Below, one piece after another: positions 37,172 through 45,037 of a DNA stretch of 64,000 nt. The stretch's first letter is position 1. Each line of letters begins with the position of its first letter. A program made the translations under genes and the position numbers. This DNA is from Granulibacter bethesdensis CGDNIH1. GTDB taxonomy: Bacteria > Pseudomonadota > Alphaproteobacteria > Acetobacterales > Acetobacteraceae. Location of the stretch: positions 894,501 to 958,500 of the forward strand of contig NC_008343.2 of assembly GCF_000014285.2 (NCBI RefSeq). The letters run 5' to 3'. The notes beneath the pieces were generated by a model, which was not told the origin of the DNA, did no database searches, and saw only the letters and a program-made list of their open reading frames with translations.

Positions 37172-38457
37172 CCGAATACCCGCCTGCCTGCTTTCCAGGT
37201 ACCGATGACGCGGCCTTCCAGCGGTCTGCCGTCGAAGGGAGTATTTTGTGCTTTGCCGGGCATTTTTCCTGCTTCAACCTGCCATGCCCTCTCCGGGTGG
37301 AACAGGCACAGATCGGCCGGAGCGCCCTGCCGCAGCGTTCCTGCTTCCAGCCCGAACAGGCCGGCCGGGCGGCTGGTCAGCATGGCAATGGCCTGCGACA
37401 GCGGCAATCCGTTACCGTGCACTTGCGCCAGCGTGATGCCGAGCAACGTCACCAGCCCGACTCCGCCGGGGGAGGCCTGTGCGAAGGGTACCCGCTTGTC
37501 ATCCGCATCACGCGGTTGGTGATCGGAGGCGATCGCGTCGATGGTGCCGTCCTTCAGCCCTGCCGCGATGGCCAGCCGGTCCTGCTCGGCACGCAGCGGT
37601 GGTGACAGCTTGGCATAGCTGCGCCACTCGCCGATGGCAGTCTCGTTGAGATCGAAATAGGGAGGCGCGGTATCACAGGTAACGTTGATACCTTCATTTT
37701 TAGCCCGGCGGATGAGGGATACGGCCTCTGCGGTCGAGACATGTCCGAAATGGACACTTCCGCCCGTGAGTGCCGCCAGTCTGATGTCACGGGCGATCAT
37801 GATCGCTTCGGCTGCTGGAGAGATGCCGGGCAGGCCGAGCCGGGTGGCCAGTTCCCCCTCGGTTGCAGCCCCGCCTGCGGCGAGGCTGGGGTCTTCCGGG
37901 TGCTGCACGATTTTTGCCCCGAAACCGCGGGCGTAGGACAGGGCCAGCCGCATCATCCGGGCGGAGGCAATGGCGGAGGTGCCGTCGGTAAAGGCCACGG
38001 CTCCGGCCTCGTGCAGCAAGCCCAGCTCGGCCAGCTCTTCCCCCCGGCAGCCGCGGGTGACCGCGCCATAGGGCAGAATGCTCAGGCTGCCGGTTTCTTC
38101 ACCACGGCTGCGCAGGAGGTGAACCAGCGCCGGATCGTCGATCGAGGGTCTGGTATCCGGCAGGGTGATGATGGTGGTGATGCCACCTGCCGCTGCGGCT
38201 TGGGCGGTGCTGGCGATGGTCTCCCGATATTCATGCCCCGGCTCGCCGAGGCCGACGCGGATATCCACCAGTCCGGGGCACAGCACACAGCCATCACCGT
38301 CGATTTCCTCGACCCCATCCGGGCGGCCCAGGGACGGTCCGAAATCAGCAATCCGGCCATCCCGCACCAGCAGGGAGCCGGGCTGATCGAGGCCGCTTTG
38401 CGGGTCCAGCAGCCGCACATGGGTCAAAAGAAGATCAGAGTGGGGAGGATTGGTCAT
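37168..38457 (-). CDS. pyrC: Dihydroorotase-like protein (class I, PyrC/PyrX type) with a degenerate first metal motif
   Basis: 429 aa, homologous over its whole length to class I dihydroorotases (TIGR00857-type). The family HxH of PGLVDMHVHLREPG is replaced: here it reads [17 protein letters not shown], with Arg67 and Gly69. Other ligand positions remain: [23 protein letters not shown] and [10 protein letters not shown]. Such forms occur in alphaproteobacteria beside pyrB, and the pseudomonad PyrX partner of PyrB is also inactive, so a structural or altered catalytic role in a PyrB complex is plausible; a second active enzyme would then be needed. The start overlaps the stop of the peroxiredoxin-like gene. 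Confidence 0.88.
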   Translation of the reverse strand: MTNPPHSDLLLTHVRLLDPQSGLDQPGSLLVRDGRIADFGPSLGRPDGVEEIDGDGCVLCPGLVDIRVGLGEPGHEYRETIASTAQAAAAGGITTIITLPDTRPSIDDPALVHLLRSRGEETGSLSILPYGAVTRGCRGEELAELGLLHEAGAVAFTDGTSAIASARMMRLALSYARGFGAKIVQHPEDPSLAAGGAATEGELATRLGLPGISPAAEAIMIARDIRLAALTGGSVHFGHVSTAEAVSLIRRAKNEGINVTCDTAPPYFDLNETAIGEWRSYAKLSPPLRAEQDRLAIAAGLKDGTIDAIASDHQPRDADDKRVPFAQASPGGVGLVTLLGITLAQVHGNGLPLSQAIAMLTSRPAGLFGLEAGTLRQGAPADLCLFHPERAWQVEAGKMPGKAQNTPFDGRPLEGRVIGTWKAGRRVFG

Positions 38458-39014
38458 AAGCGGTGGCTCCGCAGCCGGGAAAGCGCTGTGCCGGCATCTT
38501 CTGTCGGATCGGGCACGGGATATAGCACGGTGAGGATAAGCGTATCGCGCAGGATCAGGGTGGCACGCTGCGTCAGGGATTTTCCGGCGGAGGTAAAGCG
38601 GGGCAATGCCAGCGCATTGCCGAAAGCCCCATCTGTATCACTGAGCAGTCGGAATGGCAGATCAAGCCGGGTGGCGGCCTCAAGCTGGGCATCGCTATCC
38701 TGTGCGCTGAGGCCGAAAATAGCGATCCCTTCCCGCTGAAATGTTTCGTGCAGGCTACGGTAGCCCAGCGCCTGTGGTGTGGAGCCATGCGCACCGGGAA
38801 GCTGATCCCAGTCCGGCGGGTTGGGGCGGTCGGGGCGGCCGATCAGCGTATGCACGAACAGAATCGTCAGGCCGCGCAGCCCGGCCAGATCAAGTATCGT
38901 TCCGTCATGGGCGTGCAGTTGCAGCGCGGGCAGCATGCGACCGGCCAGATGATCGCACGCGCCATCATCCGGCAATGGCGGCAGGCCGGGCAGGGACCAT
39001 GAGGAGATGGACAT
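38454..39014 (-). CDS. Peroxiredoxin-like (AhpC/TSA-type redoxin) protein lacking the usual active-site cysteine
   Basis: 186 aa. The redoxin-like pattern is recognisable: LPALQLHAHDGTILDLAGLRG (about residues 28-48), TILFVHTLIGRP..PPDWDQLPGAHGSTPQALGYRSLHETFQ (about 50-92), IAIFGLSAQDSD and LPFRLLSDTDGAFGNALALP. Related proteins normally have Cys in the GCTPQ motif; here the residue is Ser78, and the only cysteine in the protein is Cys20 near the N-terminus. A thiol peroxidase mechanism at the normal site is therefore not possible as read. It sits between pyrB and the pyrC-like gene, joined by overlaps of one and four bases. Confidence 0.75.
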   Translation of the reverse strand: MSISSWSLPGLPPLPDDGACDHLAGRMLPALQLHAHDGTILDLAGLRGLTILFVHTLIGRPDRPNPPDWDQLPGAHGSTPQALGYRSLHETFQREGIAIFGLSAQDSDAQLEAATRLDLPFRLLSDTDGAFGNALALPRFTSAGKSLTQRATLILRDTLILTVLYPVPDPTEDAGTALSRLRSHRL

Positions 39015-39964
39015 CAGACCGGGCGGGAGGAAGGCAGGCGGCTCCTTTGCCGGGCCAGCGCGTCCAGCACGGCCATGCGCACGGCGACACCCATTTCCAC
39101 CTGTTCCTTGATGACACTGCGCACCGGATCATCGGCAACGCGGCTTTCGATTTCGACACCGCGATTCATCGGGCCGGGATGCATGATGATGGCATCCGGT
39201 TTCGCTTTCGCCAACCGGGCCTCGTTGAGGCCGAAGAAGCGGAAATACTCACGCTCGCTGGGCACCAGACCGCTTTTCATGCGCTCCCGCTGAAGCCGCA
39301 GCATCATGACCACATCCGCGCCATCCAGCCCGCGATCCATATCGTGAAAGACTTCGACCCCCAGACGATCAGCGGCGCCCGGTATCAGGGTAGGCGGCCC
39401 GATCAGACGCACCTGACTGCCCAGCGAGGCCAGCAGATAGATGTTGGAGCGTGCTACGCGGGAATGCAGCACATCGCCGCAGATCGCCACGGTCAGTCCT
39501 TCCAGGCGGCCCTTGTGACGGCGGATGGTCAATGCATCCAGCAATGCTTGTGTTGGATGCTCATGCGTGCCGTCCCCGGCATTGATCACGGCAGCATCCA
39601 CTTTCTGCGCCAGCAGATTAGGCGCGCCGGATTGGCTGTGCCGTACGACCAGCAGATCGCAGTGCATCGCATTGAGGGTAGAGGCCGTGTCGAGCAGCGT
39701 CTCCCCCTTGTTCACGCTGCTGGTGGAGACCGACATGTTGATGACGTCTGCCCCCAGCCGCTTGCCGGCGAGCTCGAAACTGGTGCGGGTGCGGGTGCTG
39801 TCCTCGAAGAACAGATTGATCAGCGTACGACCGCGCAGCAGATCCCGCTGCGTCTTGCCGGAGCGGTTGAGCAGAGCATAGCTCTCCGCCAGATCCAGCA
39901 AAGCATGAATCTCGGGCGGGTGCAGTCCCTCAATAGCGAGGAGGTGGGGTCTGACGAAATCCAA
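39014..39964 (-). CDS. pyrB: Aspartate carbamoyltransferase catalytic subunit
   Basis: 316 aa. The carbamoyl-phosphate loop [20 protein letters not shown] (about residue 53) and the [12 protein letters not shown] segment (about 136) identify the family; the aspartate-loop [13 protein letters not shown] follows near 262. It makes N-carbamoyl-aspartate, the committed step of pyrimidine synthesis. The only in-frame start at the expected place is TTG (39964), as the first residues [15 protein letters not shown] match family N-termini. No regulatory pyrI subunit gene is seen; it is followed by the peroxiredoxin-like and pyrC-like genes in one operon. Confidence 0.95.
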   Translation of the reverse strand: MDFVRPHLLAIEGLHPPEIHALLDLAESYALLNRSGKTQRDLLRGRTLINLFFEDSTRTRTSFELAGKRLGADVINMSVSTSSVNKGETLLDTASTLNAMHCDLLVVRHSQSGAPNLLAQKVDAAVINAGDGTHEHPTQALLDALTIRRHKGRLEGLTVAICGDVLHSRVARSNIYLLASLGSQVRLIGPPTLIPGAADRLGVEVFHDMDRGLDGADVVMMLRLQRERMKSGLVPSEREYFRFFGLNEARLAKAKPDAIIMHPGPMNRGVEIESRVADDPVRSVIKEQVEMGVAVRMAVLDALARQRSRLPSSRPV

Positions 39965-40040
39965 TTCCAGGAATCCGGTCGGTTGAAAACGGCGCAGACT
40001 ATCCCCCCCAGCCCAGCGGGGCTAGTGGGGGCATGGGTGC

Positions 40041-40991
40041 TCAGGACGGTGCGTAGGTGTCAGGTTCGTCCAGTTCCTGCTCCCAGTAGGGTGGCCGCCC
40101 GAAACGGGTTTGCAGAAAATCCAGAAACGCCCGTATTTTCGGCGGCACCTGCCGATGCGGAGGATAAAGGCCGAAAATTCCGCTGGGCTGGGTCGCAATC
40201 ATGGCATTCCAGTCTGGCAGCACGGGTGACAGCCGTCCGGAGCGCAGATCATTGCCAACCAGCCATGTCGGCAGCAGCACAATACCAAGCCCGGACAAAG
40301 CGCAGCCACGCAAAGGCTCGGAATCATCAGCACGAATGGAGCCGCGAACTGGAACGGCCACTTCTTCCCCGCTGATCGGATGATGAAAAAACCAGTTCCC
40401 CGAAGGTTGCAGCGAATAAATCAGACAGTTGTGCTGCACCAGATCCTCGGGATGGCGGATAGCAGGGCGGTGGTCGAGATAATCCGGGGAGGCGCAGATA
40501 ACCCGCCGGTGCGGTGCCAGCTTGCGGGCGATCAGCGATGAGTCCAGCAAGGGACCGATCCGGATGGCTGCATCGGCTCCGGTCGCGATCAGGTCAACCC
40601 GCACATCGCTGAAGGACATGTCGAGTCTGATATCCGGATAGGTCGCCAGAAATTCCGGCATATGCGGTACGATATGCAGCCGGGCGAACGCATCTGGCAA
40701 AGCAAGACGCAGCAGTCCTTGCGGATGCCCTTGCTGGGCGGAGGCGGCAGCGCGGGCTTCTTCGACCTCCCGCAGCACGCTACGGGCATGCTGATAGAAA
40801 ATACGTCCTGGTTCCGTCAGATGGACCCGTCTCGTACTACGATGAAACAGATCGACCCCGAGATTTTCTTCGAGCGACGCAATGCCACGTGAGATGGCAG
40901 AGATATGGACTCCCGTAACACCTGCCGCTCGGGAGAAGCTGCCGAATTCAACAACCCGGACAAACATCTGCATGGTTGCTAGCATATCCAT
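40041..40991 (-). CDS. LysR-family transcriptional regulator
   Basis: 316 aa. The N-terminal helix-turn-helix is typical (MQMFVRVVEFGSFSRAAGVTGVHISAISRGIASLEENLGVDLFHRSTRRVHLTEPG), followed by a periplasmic-binding-protein-like effector domain (about residues 90-300). The subgroup resembles the CrgA-like regulators acting on divergent genes. Its own 5' end faces an AT-rich segment holding a methyltransferase gene; it may originally have been divergent from the molybdopterin oxidoreductase gene beyond that segment. The ligand is unknown. Confidence 0.92.
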   Translation of the reverse strand: MDMLATMQMFVRVVEFGSFSRAAGVTGVHISAISRGIASLEENLGVDLFHRSTRRVHLTEPGRIFYQHARSVLREVEEARAAASAQQGHPQGLLRLALPDAFARLHIVPHMPEFLATYPDIRLDMSFSDVRVDLIATGADAAIRIGPLLDSSLIARKLAPHRRVICASPDYLDHRPAIRHPEDLVQHNCLIYSLQPSGNWFFHHPISGEEVAVPVRGSIRADDSEPLRGCALSGLGIVLLPTWLVGNDLRSGRLSPVLPDWNAMIATQPSGIFGLYPPHRQVPPKIRAFLDFLQTRFGRPPYWEQELDEPDTYAPS

Positions 40992-41001
40992 GGCAGGGCT
41001 T
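40981..41001. repeat. Left copy of an imperfect direct repeat flanking the AT-rich segment
   Basis: AGCATATCCATGGC followed by AGGGCTT; the same 14 bases, then TGGGCCT, recur at 42381-42401. This copy covers the start of the LysR gene. A match of this length could be chance within a 64-kb window, but both copies bound the same low-GC block. Confidence 0.45.
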
Positions 41002-41200
41002 CTCCGATAGAAATGTCATTAGAATGCCAGTTTGATAGCAGATTATGCGCTGCAGAATGAATACGATAAAGTATTTTGGTTGCGGAATTCTGTATGAGAT
41101 AGAAAGGTATATTTATTTTGAGCTAGATATCTAATTGAAAATTATAATGTGCTTCTTTCCAAGAATTATTTTTTGAAAATATGATGGAATACGGTAAATA

Positions 41201-41230
41201 TTGCCACTGCCCTTTGTATGGCAGTGGCAA
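41201..41230 (-). terminator. Hairpin terminator after the TylF-like methyltransferase
   Basis: An 11-bp perfect stem (TTGCCACTGCC at 41201-41211 with GGCAGTGGCAA at 41220-41230, loop of 8) lies 26 bases past the methyltransferase stop and is followed on the minus strand by TATTTA. The rest of the 265-base gap up to the LysR gene is AT-rich with no visible gene. Confidence 0.75.
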
Positions 41231-41256
41231 ATAAAGACCATCAATTGTATGCAGGA

Positions 41257-42258
41257 TTAGCCTAGTTTTCGCACCACTACCGTTCCGGCAAAGTCTGCAA
41301 CCGGAATGATTTTTTCAGGTTTGTCCGCAAAAAATTCATTGATGGCTCGCGTAGGCCCTTCCCAGGTCAGACTCATGAAGTCATGCATAACAATAAAGCC
41401 GCCTTCTACCATTCTGGGATAAAAATATTCGAGTGCACTGAGAATGGGGGCATAAAGATCACAATCAATATGAACAAAAGAATATTGATTGTCGGATAAT
41501 AGTTGATTTGCCGTATCTGGAAAATATCCCTGAATATAACGAACGCTTTCCTCTCCGATACGCTTGCGAACAGCTGCAAGGCTGGTATCTTTAAAAGCTG
41601 CAGAAAGATGATCTTCATTTTCCGCAAGATCCCGCTGATCAAATCCTTCAAACGTATCAAGAAGCCAAGCCGTCACATTCCGTTTGCGGGCAAAATCGGC
41701 AAGAAGAACGGCAGTATCGCCTTTCCAGACACCAAGTTCAAGCAAATCACCGGTTATATTTTCAGCAATCAAAATATCAAAAAACATGATGAATGAAAAA
41801 AATCTCACCATATCTCCGTCAGAGTAGCAATCAGATGAAACAAGCCGCTCAGGTGAAAAAAGACCGCCTTCTGCAATATATTTTGAAAGATTAGTGCCAT
41901 ATCGCTCAGGCGTATGGAGAATATATTGATTTTTTGGTAAAGGAGATTCTTTATCTTTCTTTGGAGATTGTGTTAAAATTTTCTGTTTTGTATCATCAAT
42001 TTCCAATTGAAGAGCTTTATTTTTATGCTTTAAATGATCAATTTCTGATTTAAAATTATCAAGGGAAATTTTGTTTTCATCATTTGTATTTATTAATTGA
42101 TTAGAAATTAATTCTATTTTGCGTTGATTTTCTAAAATTAAATCTTGATTTTTGTTTAATTTTAATTCTGTATTGCGTATTCTATGGATTACTTCGGAAA
42201 TGAGGGGGAAACGTTCCATCATTTTGGTAATCATTCTGGGGTTGTTCTTATTTTGCAT
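41257..42258 (-). CDS. TylF/MycF-type class I methyltransferase with an N-terminal coiled coil, on an AT-rich segment
   Basis: 333 aa. Residues about 15-95 are a Lys/Asn/Gln-rich heptad-like helix (coiled coil), then a linker, then a methyltransferase domain with SAM motif LLELGVWKGDTAVLLADFA (about 172), DTFEGFDQ, and YSFVHIDCDLYAPILSALEYFYPRMVEGGFIVMHDF (about 260-295), the Asp pair used for Mg2+ in macrocin/mycinamicin O-methyltransferases. It probably methylates a sugar on a polysaccharide or glycan. Codon use and base composition are visibly more AT-rich than anything else in the window, especially over the coiled coil, suggesting recent transfer. Confidence 0.82.
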   Translation of the reverse strand: MQNKNNPRMITKMMERFPLISEVIHRIRNTELKLNKNQDLILENQRKIELISNQLINTNDENKISLDNFKSEIDHLKHKNKALQLEIDDTKQKILTQSPKKDKESPLPKNQYILHTPERYGTNLSKYIAEGGLFSPERLVSSDCYSDGDMVRFFSFIMFFDILIAENITGDLLELGVWKGDTAVLLADFARKRNVTAWLLDTFEGFDQRDLAENEDHLSAAFKDTSLAAVRKRIGEESVRYIQGYFPDTANQLLSDNQYSFVHIDCDLYAPILSALEYFYPRMVEGGFIVMHDFMSLTWEGPTRAINEFFADKPEKIIPVADFAGTVVVRKLG

Positions 42259-42593
42259 TTTTGACCTAAGATTTTACAAAACAGGACGAATATTTCACTA
42301 AAATTACCTTATAAAGTCAAGGCAATGAGAGTTTAAGTCGCTTTATTCAAATGTAAGAAAAGCGATTTCCCAGGTCAGTCAGCATATCCATGGCTGGGCC
42401 TTTCAGCGTTTATGGAAAGCCATACGCGATTGTTGCGGATTATGCAAAAATTATATGCCTGATTGCTGTCTACTCCTCAGCAGCGTGCAGGACTAAATTG
42501 GTATTGGTGCAGCGCAGCATGTGCGCTTTCACGCCTATCCCGCTGCAAAGCCGCCAGCATCCATCCGGTGCGGCATCGTGAGGAGTATTGAGC
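42259..42593. other. 335-base intergenic region between the methyltransferase and the molybdopterin oxidoreductase genes
   Basis: The left part is AT-rich like the methyltransferase gene and should carry its promoter. At 42381-42401 is the second copy of the direct repeat; on the minus strand it reads as a start codon and the first four codons of the LysR gene (Met-Asp-Met-Leu), then diverges and stops within 15 codons, so it may be a remnant. The right part returns to normal composition, with a small hairpin (AGCGCA 42511-42516 with TGCGCT 42522-42527) and the ribosome site AGGAG at 42581-42585 for the next gene. Confidence 0.55.
42381..42401. repeat. Right copy of the imperfect direct repeat flanking the AT-rich segment
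   Basis: AGCATATCCATGGC then TGGGCCT, 19 of 21 bases identical to 40981-41001 and 1.4 kb away in the same orientation. On the minus strand it contains a truncated copy of the LysR start. Confidence 0.45.
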
Positions 42594-44948
42594 ATGGCGG
42601 CCAAGCCAAAGATCAAACCGTATCACGGACCAGCCGGAGGCATTGGTGCGCTTGAGGCTGTGGAAAAGCATCTGTGCCGCCAGAAGATTTTCCTGAGCGG
42701 CAACAAGGCGTTGCTGTCGATGAACAAGCCGGAAGGGTTCGACTGCCCAGGGTGTGGTTGGCCTGATCCGAAGCACACCAGCTCTTTTGAGTATTGTGAA
42801 AACGGGGCAAAAGCGGTTGCCTGGGAAGCCACCAAGAAGCGTGTGACGCTGGATTTCTTTGCACGGCATACTGTGACGGAACTGCTCGGCTGGAGCGATT
42901 ACGAACTGGAAGATGCTGGTCGTCTGACCCACCCGATGATCTATGACCGGGCCACCGATCAATACACGCCGATCTCCTGGGAGGATGCATTCCGGACCAT
43001 CGGAGATGCTCTGAACCGTTTGCCCGACCCCAATCAGGCTGAGTTTTATACTTCGGGCCGTGCCTCCAACGAAGCTGCGTTTCTGTTTCAGCTTTTCGTG
43101 CGGGCTTACGGAACCAACAATTTCCCCGACTGCTCCAATATGTGCCACGAAAGCACCAGCGTGGCGCTGCCCGACAGTATCGGCGTTGCAAAAGGCACTG
43201 TGCAGCTCGACGATTTTGAAAAAGCCGAAGCCATTTTCATTTTCGGCCAGAATCCCGGCACCAACAGCCCGCGCATGCTGAATGATCTGCGCGCTGCCGC
43301 AAAGCGGGGGGCGAAGATCGTTTCCTTCAACCCGATCCGGGAGCGGTCGCTGGAGCGTTTTGCGTCTCCGCAACATCTGGGTGATCTGATCAAGCCGGTG
43401 TCGATCAGTTCGCATTATTATCAGGTGCGCATCGGTGGTGACATGGCCGCCGTCAAGGGCATCATGAAAGTGGTGCTGGAGGCCGATGATGCTGCCCGTG
43501 CCGCCGGTCAACCCCGTGTGCTGGATGTCGCGTTCATCGAGACCCACACCCATGGCTTTGAAGCGGTCGAGGCCGATATCCGTGCGACGGATTGGAAAGA
43601 AATCGAGCGTGCCAGCGGCCTGAGCCGGGCGCAGATCGAGGAAGCCGCGTCCATTTATATTCAGGCCAAAAGCTGTATTGCTGTCTGGGGGATGGGTATT
43701 ACCCAGCACCGCACGGGCGTCGCCAATATTCAGCAGATCATCAATCTGCTGCTGATGCGCGGGAATATGGGGCGGCCCGGAGCCGGTGCCTGCCCGGTGC
43801 GCGGCCATTCCAACGTGCAGGGTGATCGCACAGTCGGGATCTATGAAAAACCGAAACCCGCTTTTCTGGACGGGTTGCAGCGCGCATTCGGCTTTAACCC
43901 CCCGCGTGAGCATGGCCACGATGTCGGAGAAGCCATCGACGCGATGTTCGAAGGTCATGCACGGGCCTTCATCGGCCTTGGTGGCAATTTCAGCCTCGCG
44001 GTTCCCGATACGGAGCGTGTGGCGGAGGCGATGCGTCGCCTTGACCTGAACGTGCAGATCGCCACGAAACTCAATCGCGGTCATCTGGTGGTTTGCAATA
44101 CATCGCTATTGCTGCCTTGCCTTGGCCGTACTGAAATCGATTTCCAGAGTTCAGGTCCGCAGATGGTGACGGTGGAGGATTCGATGTCCAACGTCCACGC
44201 TTCGGGTGGCCTGAACATGCCGGCCTCGGAGCATCTGCGCTCGGAAGTCGCTATTATCTGCGGTATTGCTCAGGCAACGCTGAAGGGGCGTTACGATATT
44301 CCGTGGCAGTCGTATAGTGAGGATTATGACCGTATCCGTGACGCGATTGAAGCGGTGATGCCGGAACTGTTCACCGGCTTTAACCAGAAAATCCGCCAAC
44401 CAGGTGGCTTCCGTCTGTATTCTCCGGTCGATTACCGTGAGTGGAATACGCCGAATGGCAAGGCGAATTTCCTGGTGCATGAAGGCATCGATGAAAATGA
44501 GATGCCTCAGGATCGGGAGGATGTGCTGGAACTGGCCACAATCCGCAGTCACGATCAGTATAACACCACGGTCTATGGTCTGGATGATCGTTATCGCGGT
44601 GTGTTCGGTCAGCGCATGGTGGTGTTCATTAATGCGGCCGATCGTGAGCGGCTCGGTTTCGAGGAAGGGGCCATCGTTGCGATGCGCACTGTCAGCGAAG
44701 ACGGGCTGGAACGGCGTGTCGGCGGTTTCCGTCTGGTAGATTACGATATTCCTGCCGGATGCTGTGCGGCTTACTATCCGGAGACCAACCCGCTGATTCC
44801 CGCAACACGTCGTGCTCTGCGCAGTAACACGCCCACATCGAAATCCGTCCCGGTGGTGTTCGAGGCATGGAAGGGGGAATGGGATGACCGTCCCAATCCT
44901 GAGCTGGCTTCCATCCAGACACAAGTGATGGCTGTTGCGGCAGAATAA
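42594..44948 (+). CDS. FdhF/YdeP-type molybdopterin oxidoreductase alpha subunit (putative formate dehydrogenase)
   Basis: 784 aa from the ATG at 42594, eight bases after AGGAG. N-terminal cysteines Cys51, Cys54 and Cys68 (CPGCGWPDP..EYCENGAKA) may hold an Fe-S centre. The molybdopterin-binding domain includes YTSGRASNEAAFL (about 152), NNFPDCSNMCHESTSVAL with Cys184 at the metal-ligand position, IFGQNPGTNSPRML (about 218) and GNMGRPGAGACPVRGHSNVQGDRT (about 390-412); a C-terminal dinucleotide-binding domain ends the protein. The TIGR01701-like group includes formate dehydrogenases of methylotrophs, which would suit the Fhc pathway that makes formate. No beta subunit or fdhD is adjacent, so substrate and partner are uncertain. 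Confidence 0.85.
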   Translation: MAAKPKIKPYHGPAGGIGALEAVEKHLCRQKIFLSGNKALLSMNKPEGFDCPGCGWPDPKHTSSFEYCENGAKAVAWEATKKRVTLDFFARHTVTELLGWSDYELEDAGRLTHPMIYDRATDQYTPISWEDAFRTIGDALNRLPDPNQAEFYTSGRASNEAAFLFQLFVRAYGTNNFPDCSNMCHESTSVALPDSIGVAKGTVQLDDFEKAEAIFIFGQNPGTNSPRMLNDLRAAAKRGAKIVSFNPIRERSLERFASPQHLGDLIKPVSISSHYYQVRIGGDMAAVKGIMKVVLEADDAARAAGQPRVLDVAFIETHTHGFEAVEADIRATDWKEIERASGLSRAQIEEAASIYIQAKSCIAVWGMGITQHRTGVANIQQIINLLLMRGNMGRPGAGACPVRGHSNVQGDRTVGIYEKPKPAFLDGLQRAFGFNPPREHGHDVGEAIDAMFEGHARAFIGLGGNFSLAVPDTERVAEAMRRLDLNVQIATKLNRGHLVVCNTSLLLPCLGRTEIDFQSSGPQMVTVEDSMSNVHASGGLNMPASEHLRSEVAIICGIAQATLKGRYDIPWQSYSEDYDRIRDAIEAVMPELFTGFNQKIRQPGGFRLYSPVDYREWNTPNGKANFLVHEGIDENEMPQDREDVLELATIRSHDQYNTTVYGLDDRYRGVFGQRMVVFINAADRERLGFEEGAIVAMRTVSEDGLERRVGGFRLVDYDIPAGCCAAYYPETNPLIPATRRALRSNTPTSKSVPVVFEAWKGEWDDRPNPELASIQTQVMAVAAE

Positions 44949-44971
44949 GAAATTCTCTGCTTATGACTGCA

Positions 44972-45010
44972 AAAAACCGCTTTCACCTTGATCGGGTGAA
45001 AGCGGTTTTT
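44972..45010. terminator. Strong bidirectional terminator
   Basis: A 16-bp perfect stem (44972-44987 with 44995-45010, loop of 7) with poly-A before and poly-T after lies between the convergent ends of the oxidoreductase gene and gltX. Confidence 0.92.
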
Positions 45011-45037
45011 GTTTTCACGAGCCTCTCGTCTGGCTGG

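Noticed and set aside
40003-40030. C-rich/G-rich inverted repeat between pyrB and the LysR gene as a terminator
   Set aside because: A short stem (AGCCC with GGGCT plus flanking C and G runs) exists, but no U run follows on the LysR strand, so I did not list it as a terminator.
38741-40375. 544-aa plus-strand frame over the peroxiredoxin-like gene, pyrB and the LysR gene
   Set aside because: It spans three genes with clear homology on the other strand and has no family features.
42477-44084. 535-aa minus-strand frame opposite the FdhF-like gene
   Set aside because: The plus-strand frame has conserved Mo-enzyme motifs throughout; the opposite frame has none.
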